Assembly: GCF_000143415.4 (NCBI RefSeq)
Contig: NW_003314274.1
Location: 716,104-780,103, forward strand
Reading direction: 5' to 3'
Source: Selaginella moellendorffii
Taxonomy: Eukaryota > Streptophyta > Lycopodiopsida > Selaginellales > Selaginellaceae
DNA length: 64,000 nucleotides
Of the stretch, positions 44,410 through 55,905 are shown piece after piece (positions within the stretch are counted from its first letter, which is position 1; each line of letters starts with the position of its first letter). Below the pieces are notes generated by a model. The model did no database searches. It saw nothing but the letters and a program-made list of their open reading frames with translations, and was not told the origin of the DNA. The translations under genes and the position numbers were made by a program.

Positions 44410-47400
44410 ACTCCACCACCCATAGACGAAGTTCGATGTCCCCATCAAACAGTAAACCATTTTATAAAGTAACACCCGCATGTGTTACCATTTCCATCCT
44501 TGGCACCTAGCCAATATTTGTCAATGGTTTGACATTGAAGGCTCACCATACCTTCTCCATATTCGTCAATGGTTTGACACCAAAGGCTCGCCATGCCTTG
44601 CCCATCCTCTAAGGAGGATAGTCTCTCCAACTTAGAGACTCACTTGACCACCTAGGGTGGTTTGCTCCTTTTTATTGATTCAGTTCTCGCTAAACCTGTT
44701 AGAGACACCCTCTCTAACTCAATTCCACTACTCATTCTTGAGTAGTCACAGATTCCATTGATCTACCTTTGCACTTTGGAATGTTTACTTTTGACTTCTT
44801 GAAGTCAATTTGCTAGGTGTCTCCGACACCTTGCCTTGCACATTTGGTGCAACTCCACTTCCCCTCCTAGGAAGTTCTCTACTCGAGGGCACCCTCATCC
44901 TCTTTTCTATTTTTGTGCCACCATTGGCATTACGTTCCATTTATCATTATTTGTGCTAGGGCTATCCACGGCCCTATCTTTTGGCTACTTAGTTGCTCCC
45001 TCACTTGGAGCCTTTCCTTTGCCAAATTGGAGCACTTGGGAATCCATCCTTGGAAGTCCACTTCTTTCTCCGCAATCCGTTAGCATCAAACACATTAGTG
45101 TTCCTTGGCTAACTTTGCCACTTGGATTCTTTCCAATGGATTCCACGGCCCTATCTTGGGCACCCATCTTTTGCTCCTATCCTTGGATTGTTGCACCAAG
45201 CAATATAGGATCATTACCTCCCTCCTAGAGGTATTCTTTTGGTTCCATAGTAAAGGATCTGCTTTGCCCAGACTAGGGTGTTCACCCCTAGTAAGTCTCC
45301 CCAACTGTTCTAGGCTCTCTTCCTAGCCCAACCTTGTGACCCACCCATGGGCCTGTCTCTGGAGACTATTTTCTTGAACTCATAATACCATTGTATTGTA
45401 GTAGTTCATTTCCCTTAGGTGTCCTTCCCATTTAGTCACCTTGACCAAGCCACACCTTTATCAATAGTTCAAATCAACACTTTGAACAAGGAATCATATT
45501 CCTTAACCCAAACAAAGACCTTGTCCTTGTTTAGCCATAAGATCACCTAGTGATCTCATCTTGACCCCTTAATAAGTCTACCAATAGGAATTAGGTCTTC
45601 CAGACATTACTAAGTTGTTGACTATGACCCCGGGGGCATCCCCCACACTTGGCGGTGCGCCCAAGCTAGCCCTTCCGGCCAAGGATCCATAGCAACTGAG
45701 ATTGGGTGTCCCCATCTAATTCACCACGCCCTTGGTGCCTTTTGCACCAAAGTGTTCAAGTTAGATATGCCGAGCTTTCACTCTAAGCAATTTAACCATG
45801 CATCAGGACTCCGAGGCATCCCTCGCTTGGCGGTGTGCCCAAACCAGTCTCCTCACTGAGAGTCCATAACCACCGAAATATGAGTGTCCTCATATTCCAA
45901 ACCATCACCACGCCCTAGTGATTTGGGACTCGAACCCAAGCACTAGAGGGTCGGGGCTCGAACCCAACCTCCGTATATGCATCTACGGACAGCATCACCC
46001 TAGATGCCTGGCGTGACTCCCCACGCCGGTGCACCAACTTATACTTAAAGCGCGCTATAGATCACAGCTTAGGAACCTAGTTCCTCCACACTACCAAGTC
46101 CTCTCACTTGACAAGTCTGTGATCATGCATGGACTCCTCCATGCTTGGCCCCATGGCCCACCCTTTTTGAAGTTATCACCTTCAACTAGGGTATTTGTTC
46201 CCCTGACTTGCCAATCTCGCTTTCGCAAGTCCTCCGACCACTGTAACATGGTTCCGCACAAGCGTGAAAGCCCTTGATCATCGACTTTCGTTCAAAGCCC
46301 TCTCTTTGAACACTCGGGAACTACTTCTCTAACTTTGATAGCCTTGCCTCATGGCAAGCTTCAAGACCACGCTTCTGCTGCGCCACTCTGATTTCGTGCG
46401 TTCTTTGAACCATTTATGCTTGGTCTTTCTAGGTACTAAGCTACCTAGAATCATCTTTGGGAACCTTGAAGGAACTCTGTCCCTTAGCTTGCTAAGGCCT
46501 CCCTTTTTGCAAGCTTTCCAATTACCATATAGTCTAACATGGACAATTCCATATTTTAGACTTTCCATGGCATCACAGTTGCTAGTGGCAACACCCTCGA
46601 GCCCCCACTTGATTCTTCACTCCCAGCTGGCATAACCAACTTTGGTTATGCCCTTCGATTCTTATGGTTTGGTTTTACCCCCATACCTCTTGCTTTTGGC
46701 TTCACACCTTTCCTTCGGTCATTCTCCTCTAGACCAGGAGGATAGCTTTGCACTTTCTATCATGCCTTAGCAAGTATTCTTAGGGATGAACCTACCCGAT
46801 AGCCTAGGGAGTGGTTCCTCAATCCAGGTATGCTCACCTTATAATCCCACACACCAAGATTATGTTGTTACTTATGGGCCTTTACATGCCCATTGCTAGC
46901 CTTGCCAAAATTCCATTTTTGGCTTTGTCCAATTCGAGTAGACAGTCTTCTCCTGTCTCCGCCACCTTGGACATTTGGATAGCACCTTCTATCCATCATT
47001 CGCTAGGGACTTAGTCCCTTGGGCCTTATCTATTGCCCTCGCGACATCAAACACCACTTCCTGGTGTTCTAGAGTGTTCAGGTGTCCCAATGATGGCTTC
47101 CTTGACAATGAGTATTTCCTTTCATGACATTGATTTACTATATTGCAACATAAGCAACTTATCCCCCGTAAGGGTATATCCAATTTCCTTATGCCATTAA
47201 GAAGGCTTGGGTAGCTACTTTCTACCCGTTTAACCAATTATTTTGCACCTCTTGCTTAGTTGCCTCATAATTGTCAAGTCCTACAACTCATTGCTGGTGC
47301 TTCCACACTTCCATCATTATCTGGGTCACCGCACTCCAACTGCATGCTCTGCAGCTTAGGCTATGCCATTCCCATTTCCATTGGGATTCCTTTGGTAAGG

Positions 47401-48511
47401 GGTTCTCATGAACCCACCAACATAGCTTCAAGGTATCACACCTTGGCACATTTGGTGTCTCCACACCATCGGCTCCACGAGCCTACCTCTATGACACTTC
47501 TTCTTTGTGTCTAAGTCTTTGCCAAGACCAATACCACTTTTTCTCATGCCAACCATCCGTTAGCACTACACCATAGAGGTCACACACAACTTTGTTTCAA
47601 AGTTGTTTTCTTTTTGGGAACACCCTTCCCACGACTTTAGCATGGCACATTTTGCCATCGATGAGATACCCTTTGTTCTCATCCTTGGATCCTATGATCC
47701 CCCCCCATCCTTCATGGGGTACCACACACTTCAGTCCAAATGCTTCCATCAGTCTTTTAGGACCATTCCTTGACTCTACTTGAGTCATCCAGCAGTTTTG
47801 GACTTGGTTAATCCACAGACCCGTAAGGTCCTACTTGTCGGGCACTAGCTTACTGGAATACACTTCTTGCATTCATGTCCTCACTCACAAGGACTATTTT
47901 CACAAGTGTTACTCTGACACTTGATTTTGTTCTCTGGGGCAACCTTTGCCCCTTAGGACTACTTGTCCATGTGATGAGAATACCAACTCATCTCTAAGTA
48001 CACCCCTCAACTCCTTGGGTTGTTCCAGCATTTATTAAAGGTAGCCCCGGCTACCATTTCAAGGACTTGAGCCCTCTTCCGTATTTGACCTCCCACAGTC
48101 ATTACTTTTGGTCTCACATTCATGAGCACCAACCTCAACTATATGAGGATAATCTTGTGACTCCTTTATTGCTTTGGAGTCTTTATCTTTCCCGTGATCC
48201 CAACTATAGTTGTTTATCACAACTACGTTAGCCCATTTGTTGCATCAAACACTCATTTGGATCACATCCTCAGCTCTTTGAGGAAACCTTATACTGTTCC
48301 CAAGATCCCAAAGTCGTTCCATTATTGGCCCCTTTTCTATCCACCACATTGTGCCGAAGTTCACGAATGAACTTGAGTGGAGAGCCATGTCCTCTCAACA
48401 TGCTACTCCTCAAGGATAAGCCCACTCCTAGGACCTTCCGATGCCAACATCAATGGTGATATACTTGAGCACCAATAAAAGTCGGACTAAGGAACAGCTC
48501 TGATACCAAGT
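44410..48511 (-). other. Element F internal region (non-coding)
   Basis: No domain on either strand. 45620-46030 holds two diverged copies of a block of about 200 bp that is also found before the PPT of element G. The sense PPT is TGGGTGGTGGAGT next to the LTR. Confidence 0.65.
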
Positions 48512-50366
48512 TGTAAGCGACTAATTTTTCCATTCTACTTTAGTCACTTAACCACACCTTCGACCACTTGGAAGAGTCTCACTCACAACCTCCTTAAGTC
48601 CAATTCAGGGCTTGGGACTTACTAGCCCCGAGAATGGCATCCATGCCACTCATCCCTTGCATTTAGTCCAAGTGCTCCACGTGTCCGGTCCCAAGACCGA
48701 CACCCCAAGGTACCACCGACATACTAGCCCGTTACGCTAAGGCCATGCCCCTTTACCTTGGTCATACCGGTGGTCTAACACCACCTGCATCACAATCCCG
48801 TCTCTCAAGGACTGGACCATCCGTCCATGAGTGATCATTCCAGATCCACTCCTTAGCATCCTTAGGATGCCCACAGACGTGGGGAATAGCCTTCCCCAAT
48901 ATCCCTTTTCTGGTCCCCACCAAGTCCCTTTCTGCCCACGGCCGTGTTCACCAACACTACCACTGGATCGAGGCCCACCGGCCCGACCACTAAGTCCCAC
49001 GGTCCTCTGGGACTTCCTCACCACACGACTATGTCCTTGGTCACTACCCCAGAGGACTGCTCCTCTTTCTTTCCACAGTCTGGGCCTTTGGGACAACATT
49101 TCGGAACACCGTGGCCTTACGCGAGCCACCTGGGTACTCTCCCCACCTTTCACCTTTAGGTGCTCTAGCCATGGGCTTAGAGCGAGGTTCCGTTGAGCCA
49201 CGCCTGGTATCCAAGTAGGTAGTGCCACCCACACTTGGACTAAGAGCATCGGCCAGTCGATCTCCCGGGGGAACTAGAGCCGGCTCTTGAACACTTCACC
49301 AAGCTACCCCGCTTGTCGGTCCATATTCACTCTAGTCTTGGACTTCCTAGTGGTCAATTCATCACCCAACACTGGGTCTGGCCTTCCTGGGCCAAACTGG
49401 CCTTTCCTGGCCAAACTGGCTCCACTGCAGTCCTCCCCCTTACTATACTTTTGGAGCTCACCAAACCCCCTAGGGTCTGGGAAACGAACGCTTTGGGCTT
49501 TCACCCTCTCAGACTCGAACTCAGACTCGGACTCGGACTCGGACTCGGACTCGGACTCGGACTCGGACTCGGACTCGGGCTCGGGCTCGGTCTCAGCCTT
49601 GGCCTCGGACTCGGACTCGGGCTCGGGCTCGGTCTCAGCCTTGGCCTCGGTCTCGGTCTCGGTCCCGGTCTCGGTCCCGGTCCCGGTCTCGGTCTCGACC
49701 TCGGACTCCATCTCGGGTCCTTCTCGGACTCCATCTTGGACTCCATCTTGGACTCCGTCTCAGTCCATCTCGGACTCCATCTCGGACTCCGTCTCGGACT
49801 CCATCTCGGACTCCGTCTCGGACTCCATCTCGGACTCCATCTCGAACTCCGTCTCGGTCCATCTCGGGTCCATCTCGGACTCCGTCTCGGTCCACCTCGG
49901 ACTCCATCTTGAACTCCATCTCGGGTCCATCTCAGACTCCATCTTGGACTCCATCTCGGGTCCATCTCGAACTCCTTCTCGGTCCACCTCGGACTCCATC
50001 TCGGACTCCATCTTGGGTCCATCTCGGACTCCATCTCGGGTCCATCTCGGACTTCATCTCGGTCCACCTCAGACTCCACTTCGGGTCCATCTCGGACTCC
50101 AACTAGGGTCTGCCTCGGACTCCATCTCGGACACTTCCACGTGTCATGTGTTGGTCCTTTTTGGGTCCCTTTTTGGAGCCTTGCTTATTGCTCGCTTCGT
50201 GCTCGCTCCTTGAGCACTTTGTTGGGAGTTCCACTCCCGCTCTTGACCTTCCAAGTCGGAGCTTTTAGTCCAAACGTGTTACACTCGTTTGGGCTTTTGC
50301 TTCGGCCACTACCATGTGGCACCCTTTCCGGCTCCACTTTGGGGCCTAGGGATTTTGTGTCTCACA
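48512..50366 (-). repeat. Element F LTR 2
   Basis: About 1.86 kb, closely similar to LTR 1 outside the minisatellite (49506-50135), where unit order and number differ. Confidence 0.8.
49506..50135. repeat. Minisatellite in F LTR 2
   Basis: GGACTC hexamers, GGGCTCGGTCTCAG blocks and CATCTCGGACTC-type units; a different arrangement from LTR 1. Confidence 0.92.
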
Positions 50367-50671
50367 ACTCCACCACCCATAGACGAAGTTCGATGTCCCC
50401 ATCGAACGGTAAACCATTTTATAAAGTAACACCCGCATGTGTTACCATTTCCATCCTTGGCACCTAGCCAATATTTGTCAATGGTTTGACATTGAAGGCT
50501 CACCATGCCTTCTCCATATTCGTCAATAGTTTGACACCAAAGGCTTGCCATGCCTTGCCCATCCTCTAAGGAGGATAGTCCCTCCAACTTAGAGACTCAC
50601 TTGACCACCTGGGGTGGTTTGCTCCTTTTTATTGGTTCAGTTCTCGCTAAACCCATTAGAGACACCCTCTC
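50367..50671 (-). repeat. Partial second F internal unit
   Basis: Near-identical to 44410-44714 up to CACCCTCTCT, then an abrupt switch to LARD-1-like LTR sequence. Confidence 0.75.
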
Positions 50672-50930
50672 TGACCGAAATGAAACTAACACAAAGGGCA
50701 TGATAGCGAGTAAGCTATCATCTAGCGAATATTAAAGGACCAATTTCAATATTGCAGGGGTTCTTAATAGTAGCAAGTGCAAGCCAATGACTTAAGTTTC
50801 TTAAACCAGGCCGAATATGCTCAGTAAGAAACACATAGGGTTCCTACTCTATGTTGATCCAATCTAAGTACATGGTCATTGATCAGTTTCTCAACTAGCT
50901 ACAACGGCAACGCTCATCGGCGTCCTCTGG
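50672..50930 (-). repeat. Diverged LARD-1-type LTR fragment
   Basis: Matches the LARD-1 LTR from its middle onward (GACCGAAATGA.ACTAACACA, AAGGGCATGATAGCGAG, compare 27692-27900), with several indels. It does not start at an LTR end, so the junction looks like a recombination or assembly join. Runs into the gap. Confidence 0.7.
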
Positions 50931-51030
50931 NNNNNNNNNNNNNNNNNNNNNNNNNNNNNNNNNNNNNNNNNNNNNNNNNNNNNNNNNNNNNNNNNNNNNN
51001 NNNNNNNNNNNNNNNNNNNNNNNNNNNNNN
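50931..51030. other. Assembly gap, 100 N
   Basis: Compared with the other G LTRs, about 310 bp of LTR and the end of the F insertion should be here. Confidence 1.
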
Positions 51031-51700
51031 TCCCCAAGGGGGGCCCCCCCCCCCATGGGCCAAAAGCCCCATAGCCATTTTCCCTTCCGGGAGGGGGGGC
51101 TTTTCTTGGGCCCTTCCTGGGGGGGCCCTTTTAGCCCCCCCCAAATCCAGGCTCATTCCCCCCCAAGGCCCCTTGGCCCCAGTTTCAACCCCAAGTCAAT
51201 TTGGAAGCCCCCCTGGGAGAGTTCTTTTCAAGACTGGTTCCTAGACCCCCCTATCCCTACTATATTTTTGGAACCCCCTGGAGGCCCCCGGGCCCCCCCC
51301 CCCCCCCCCCCTAGGAGACACACGCTTTGGGCTTTCACCCTCAACTTGTATTAGTACTTAGACTCGGTCTTGGACTCGATTGCGGACTTGATCTCGGACC
51401 CGACCTCAGACTTGGTCTCAGACTCGATCTTGGACTCAACCTCGGACCCTATCTCGGACTCGGTCTCGGACCCAATCTTAGATCTCAGACTCTGTCTCGA
51501 ACTTGGTCTTGAACTCAGTCTCGAACTCGGTCTCGGAGTCAATCTCGAACTCGATCCCGGACTCTATCTCGAACTCGGTCTCAGAGTCATTCGTGGACTT
51601 GATCTTAGACTTGGTCCCATCCGATGAACTCTTTATCATTTAAATCGTGCTTTCGGGGATCCTTTTAACCTATGACACCTTGGGGAGTTGGTTCCTTACA
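51031..51700 (-). repeat. Element G 5' LTR, outer piece
   Basis: Aligns with 33340-33995; plus-strand end GGTTCCTTACA at 51700. Its first 280 bp have homopolymer C/G runs that look like poor base calls. Confidence 0.75.
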
Positions 51701-51705
51701 TGGGC

Positions 51706-52925
51706 ATTCATGGATTTTAAAGAGTTGGCATATCTTGACTACACTTGACCTTTTATTTTGCGCATGGATGCTTTTAATATTAATCTTGGAAGTGTGTTGA
51801 TGCAAAAGAGCCTGAGTGTACTTAGTTAGCACCATCCCATTGCATATATAAGTTGTATATTACAACTAGTAAAGATGAATTATTCCACGCCAAAAAAGGA
51901 GTGTTTAGCAGTAGTCTAAGGTTTCGAGAAATTTCATACATATCTATATGGTTCTCGGAAGTTACTAGAAGGTGATCATATTGTTGTTACTTCAATATTG
52001 AAGTGGAAGAACCTGATTGGTTGTACTACTTAGTGGGCTTTGAAGTTTCAAATATATAATTTTGATATTGTTCATCGCCCGGGGAGTTCTATAACTGATG
52101 CTAATGTCTTTTCTCGAGCTCCTCTTTCTTCTTCACTCTCTTCTTATGTTTCTGACAAATTTGTTGTTCCAACATCTGTGGATTTTCTAGATGAGGATTC
52201 TATATCGTCGATAGTTGTTGTACTTGATGTTTAGTGTCCACAAGGTGCAGAGCAAGAGCTATTTGCTAATGACTTGCTATTCCGGCATTTACATCCTCAA
52301 TATCGCCTTGAAGATGGCCTTCTTTATTTTGTGGGGACGGATCCTGATGATCATTTAAGGCTGGTAGTGCCTTCCATCTTTATTCCATGGTTTCTCCATG
52401 TCTACCATGATTCTGCTATTCTCTACAGGCATATGGGACATCGTCATATGACCAAGAAGCTACACAGGTCTTTTTATTGGCCAGAGCTACAACATGATGC
52501 TATCTGATATGTGCATAACTGTGTTTGGTGCCAAGCTCGTAATACTCCCCATCGTATCACGGAAGGACAATTGGAGTCAATTGTAGTTTCTCGTCTATTT
52601 GAGTTGGTGGTGTTTGATCTTATGGGACTTTTTCCACGATCAATTATTGGTAATGAATATATTATTATTGTTTTTGACTATTTGACTTATTGGGTGGAAG
52701 TTGGTGTTCTTGCTAGCACCTTTGCATATGCTGTGGTATACTTTTTCCTCAATTGAGTGGTGTTTTAGCATTCTTGTTTGGAGTGGATTCTTTCAGATGA
52801 TGGTCTTGCATTTATGCTTTAGGCATTTCATGTTTTGACATCTCAGTTGGGGATATGCCACACTTTCACGAGTGCTTATCATCCACAATCAAACGGTTTG
52901 GTGGAATGGCTTATTTGGACATTCA
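51706..52925 (+). pseudogene. Element H RNase H and integrase, first part
   Basis: MDAFNINLGSVLMQ and FDIVHRPGSSITDANVFSRAP (RNase H end), an HHCC finger region (HDSAILYRHMGHRHMTKKLH, NCVWCQARN), then VVFDLMGLFPRSIIGNEYII and STFAYAVVYF. Stops break the frame. Ends at the target copy ATTCA of the solo LTR. Confidence 0.82.
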
Positions 52926-54080
52926 TGTAAGGAACCAACTTGCCGAGGTGTCGTAGGTTAAAGGAACCCTAAAAGCATGACCAAAATGACAAAGAGTTCA
53001 TCGGATGGGACCAAGTCGAAGATCGAGTCCAAGACCGACTCTAGGACTGAGTTCGAGATAGAGTCCGGAATCGAGTCCGAGACCGACTCGGGGACTGAGT
53101 TCGAGTCCGAGTTCGAGACCGAGTTCGAGACGGAGTCCGAGATCCGAAATCAGGTCCGAGACCGAGTCCGAGGTCGAGTCCGAGGTCGGGTCCGAGATCG
53201 GGTCCAAGATCGAGTCCGAGATCGAGTCCGAGACCGAATCCGAAGTCGGATCCGAAATCGGGTCCGAGATCGAGCCAAAGACTAAGTCCAAATACTAATA
53301 CGGGTCAAGGGGTGAAAGCCCAAAGCGTGCGTCTCCCAAGGGGGGGGGGGGCTGCAGGGGGTTCCAAAAGTATAGTAGGGATAGTGAGGTCTAGGAACTA
53401 GTCTTGAAGGAACTCTCCCGTGGTGCTTCCAAACTGACTTGAGGTTGAGACTGGGGCCGAGGGGCCTTGGGTGGGAGTGAGCATGGGCTTGAGTGGTGCC
53501 GGAGGGGCCACCCAGGGAAGTGCTCAAGAGCAGCTCCCACTCCCGAAAGGGAAACCGACTACGGTGCTCCCGGCTCATGTGGAGTGGTGCCCCACTTGAG
53601 TACCTTGTGGCTCATTGGTCCTCACCCTTCCTAGGGGCTTGGGCCTTCCCTTCGGGATGGAAGTGGGGGGGTAGAGGTACCCATACCGGGCCGTTAGGCC
53701 ACGGTGTTTCGCCCCGACGTCTCGAAGCAAGTGCTGCACCCAAGACTTGGGATTTAGAGGGTCCCATGATCAAGTCTTGTGGTACCAAGGGGTGTTAGGA
53801 ATCTGGAGGCTTAGTGTGCTTGGCTGCTTGTGCCTGCGGGGAGTGTACCTTAAGTCCAGTCTAACCCGGGGAGGGGGATTGGGAGAGATTTGGGAATCCG
53901 TAAATGGATGGCTAACACTCTGTTGCTCGTGCAATGAGTAGCTGAAACCAAGTAGGACCAAGTAGGAGCTGGTACCATAGGCGGGAACCTTGGCGAGGGA
54001 ACATAGCACAAGCCAAGGCAGAGTTGGTCGGATAGACGAGGTAAGCTAGCAAATTGGAAAGGAAAAATTTGTGGCTTACA
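52926..54080 (+). repeat. Solo LTR of the G family
   Basis: 1155 bp, TGTAAGGAACC...GGCTTACA, flanked by ATTCA at 52921-52925 and 54081-54085, inverted relative to the other G LTRs. The gypsy integrase frame of H continues beyond it. Includes a minisatellite (52990-53290) and the shared module (53305-53390). It is a good full-length reference for the G LTR. Confidence 0.92.
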
Positions 54081-54085
54081 ATTCA

Positions 54086-54731
54086 AATGAATGATCACGA
54101 AGTACGTGAACTTTTAGCATTCAGATTGGGATGGTTATTTGCCGTCTATTCAGTATGCATATATTACAGAGGTGTAGAATTTTATTAATGTTTCACCATA
54201 TAAACTTTTATATGGTCATGATCCAATTTTACCAATAGAGCTAGGTTTACCTTCGCAATTGCCATGAGCTACTAAAGCTAGGTCGTAGGATCAGTATTTG
54301 ATGAACATTCTTCCACTTGTTCGAGCAGCATCTGCCAAACACTTCGGCTGCGTATAAGTGGGACAACAACGGTGCTACAATTCCCATTATCGTCCACTTG
54401 CGGAATACAAAGTGGATGACTTGGTGTTAATCTATTTTCTTGATCTTATAGTACATGGTTTATCTAAGGGGCTCTTTGCTCAATGAAAAGGACCGTATCG
54501 GGTGTTGTGGCAAGTTGGACCACAAGTTTATAAGGTTTAGCATGACATTCAGTAGATTGATCCTTCAGAAATTGTACATGTGCAACAGTTGAAATGCTTC
54601 ATACAAAGGGATCATGAACAACTAATACCACTTATATATCCGCCGATGCCTCCTCCTAACATTCCTTTAGATCCCAACCTTTTTACAAACGAATCCTAAT
54701 GGTCTTCTATTATTCCAATAGGAGGGGATGA
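54086..54731 (+). pseudogene. Element H integrase end and PPT
   Basis: Remnants of the integrase C-terminal part such as VSPYKLLYGHDPILPIELG and VDDLVLIYF, with stops; a purine tract GGAGGGGATGA precedes the LTR. Confidence 0.75.
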
Positions 54732-54881
54732 TGTGAGGTCCAAGTGTATGGCTATAATGCTGTATACTAATATTAATGTAGTGGGATTTTAGTAGCCATC
54801 GGATTAATTTCAATTTAGACCATTCACTCCTATATATAAGATAGGATTTTTTGGCTAATTGATATATACATTTTCTATATT
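54732..54881 (+). repeat. Element H right LTR
   Basis: Matches 30012-30161 with about 15-20% differences by eye. Confidence 0.65.
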
Positions 54882-55905
54882 ACTTTTCCATATTACATGC
54901 ACTTACAGCACTTATGATTTTTAAAAAAGAATTTAAAAATAAACAGCCTTAAGTGTTTTAATATTTCAATTGATTAAGAGATTTTGAAAATTTGATCACT
55001 ATTGGGGTTTTAAATCTACATGAGAATCGAAGAGTAAAATTAACTAGACCACATTGATCACAAGGAATTTACCTTGAACTCGTCAAGTGTGGTTTGCACA
55101 ATTTTGCAGCCAATTTGTTGTAGTCTGCTCACAACAACAACCAAGTGTCGAGGCACAACTCAAGACATGGAAATGGATGACTGTGTTATGGCTGTGGTTG
55201 TTCTAATATCCTAAAATTTAATAGCTATTTTCATATATCATAGACTCCAATTAGGGTTTTGCCAAATGGAGTTTTTATTGTAGCCATAAGCAAGTGCCAT
55301 GCACTCACTTGTTACTTGGCTATAACTCCTAGGACTGGGTGAAAGTCCAAAGCATGCCTTGCTGCTTGGCATGGCACTTCTTGCTTGGTGGCAGCCCTAG
55401 CAACTAGGTGATTGAGCACCATGGCTAGCTTTGCAGCAGCCCTAGTGGGCACTATAGCATAGCGTTGTTGCACACCACTTGGCAAGGTGCTTCTATAGCA
55501 CGGCAGAGGTATGGCAGCCACGGCCAGTGTTGCTAAGCTATGTGAGTGGTGGATTTAGCAATCTTAGCTTGCAGCCACTAGTGCATTTATATGGTAAGAT
55601 CTAGAGCACACTAGAATCAAATAGTGGCACATCAAGAGCACACTAGATAATGACACGATTTATGCCTTGCCTTAACTTGATCATGGTGTAGTAACACCAG
55701 CAGCCAATTAGTTTCCTGCAAGATTTCATGCACTCACACAACTAACAATTTTTAAAATTTAAAAGTAAGTAGATTGAAGTTTATACCTGAAAGCATAATT
55801 TTTCATTGCCCATATTATCGTTGTGTTTTAAGCTTCAGTTTCATTGGATCAAATTCTTCTCTTTTTTTTTCTTTCTTGGAAGAAGCATTTCTTGTTCCTA
55901 TACAA
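54882..55905. other. AT-rich intergenic region with a weak LTR trace
   Basis: No gene. TGGGTGAAAGTCCAAAGCATGCC at about 55336 is a diverged copy of the LTR module GGGTGAAAGCCCAAAGCG, so an old LTR remnant probably lies at 55.2-55.6 kb. Confidence 0.4.

Larger units (their letters stand above)
42507..50671 (-). mobile_element. Element F: non-autonomous LTR element, tandem LTR-internal-LTR-internal
   Basis: LTRs at 42507-44409 and 48512-50366 (plus strand TGTAAGCGAC...TCTCACA) with the primer site TGGTATCAGAGC at 48508-48497, so it reads minus. The internal part 44410-48511 has no gag or pol domain. After the second LTR the same internal start (ACTCCACCACCCATAGACG...) continues for about 305 bp before breaking off at 50671. 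This is a partial second unit rather than a genomic flank, so no right target copy exists. It sits in the G 5' LTR. Confidence 0.78.
32867..51700 (-). mobile_element. Element G: defective gypsy element with nested insertions
   Basis: The minus-strand element is bounded by 3' LTR 32867-33995 and by a 5' LTR now in two pieces (51700-51031, then, past a gap and the F insertion, 42506-42347). The primer site TGGTATCGGAGCC follows directly at 42343-42331. Coding remnants run gag, PR, RT, RH, IN in order from 42.3 to 34.6 kb. The target flank is GTGGC on the left and TGGGC on the right, read as a TGGGC duplication with a lost G. It carries F, a LINE and a solo F-type LTR. Confidence 0.8.
30012..54881 (+). 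mobile_element. Element H: old Ty3/gypsy relic, host of the nested insertions
   Basis: Short LTR-like copies at 30012-30161 and 54732-54881, both starting TGTGAGGTCCAAGTGTATGG, bracket decayed gag, RT, RNase H and integrase pieces in plus orientation. The pieces read on across the insertions of G (32867-51700) and a solo LTR (52926-54080): removing these restores the expected domain order. The right LTR is preceded by a purine tract (GGAGGGGATGA). I could not find a clean target duplication. Confidence 0.75.

Noticed and set aside
44410-44707. Placing the F LTR end at 44707 (TGTCTC on the minus strand) and 50664
   Set aside because: The solo F LTR at 36058 and the PPT position both put the LTR end at 44409/50366; the further similarity is a second internal unit.
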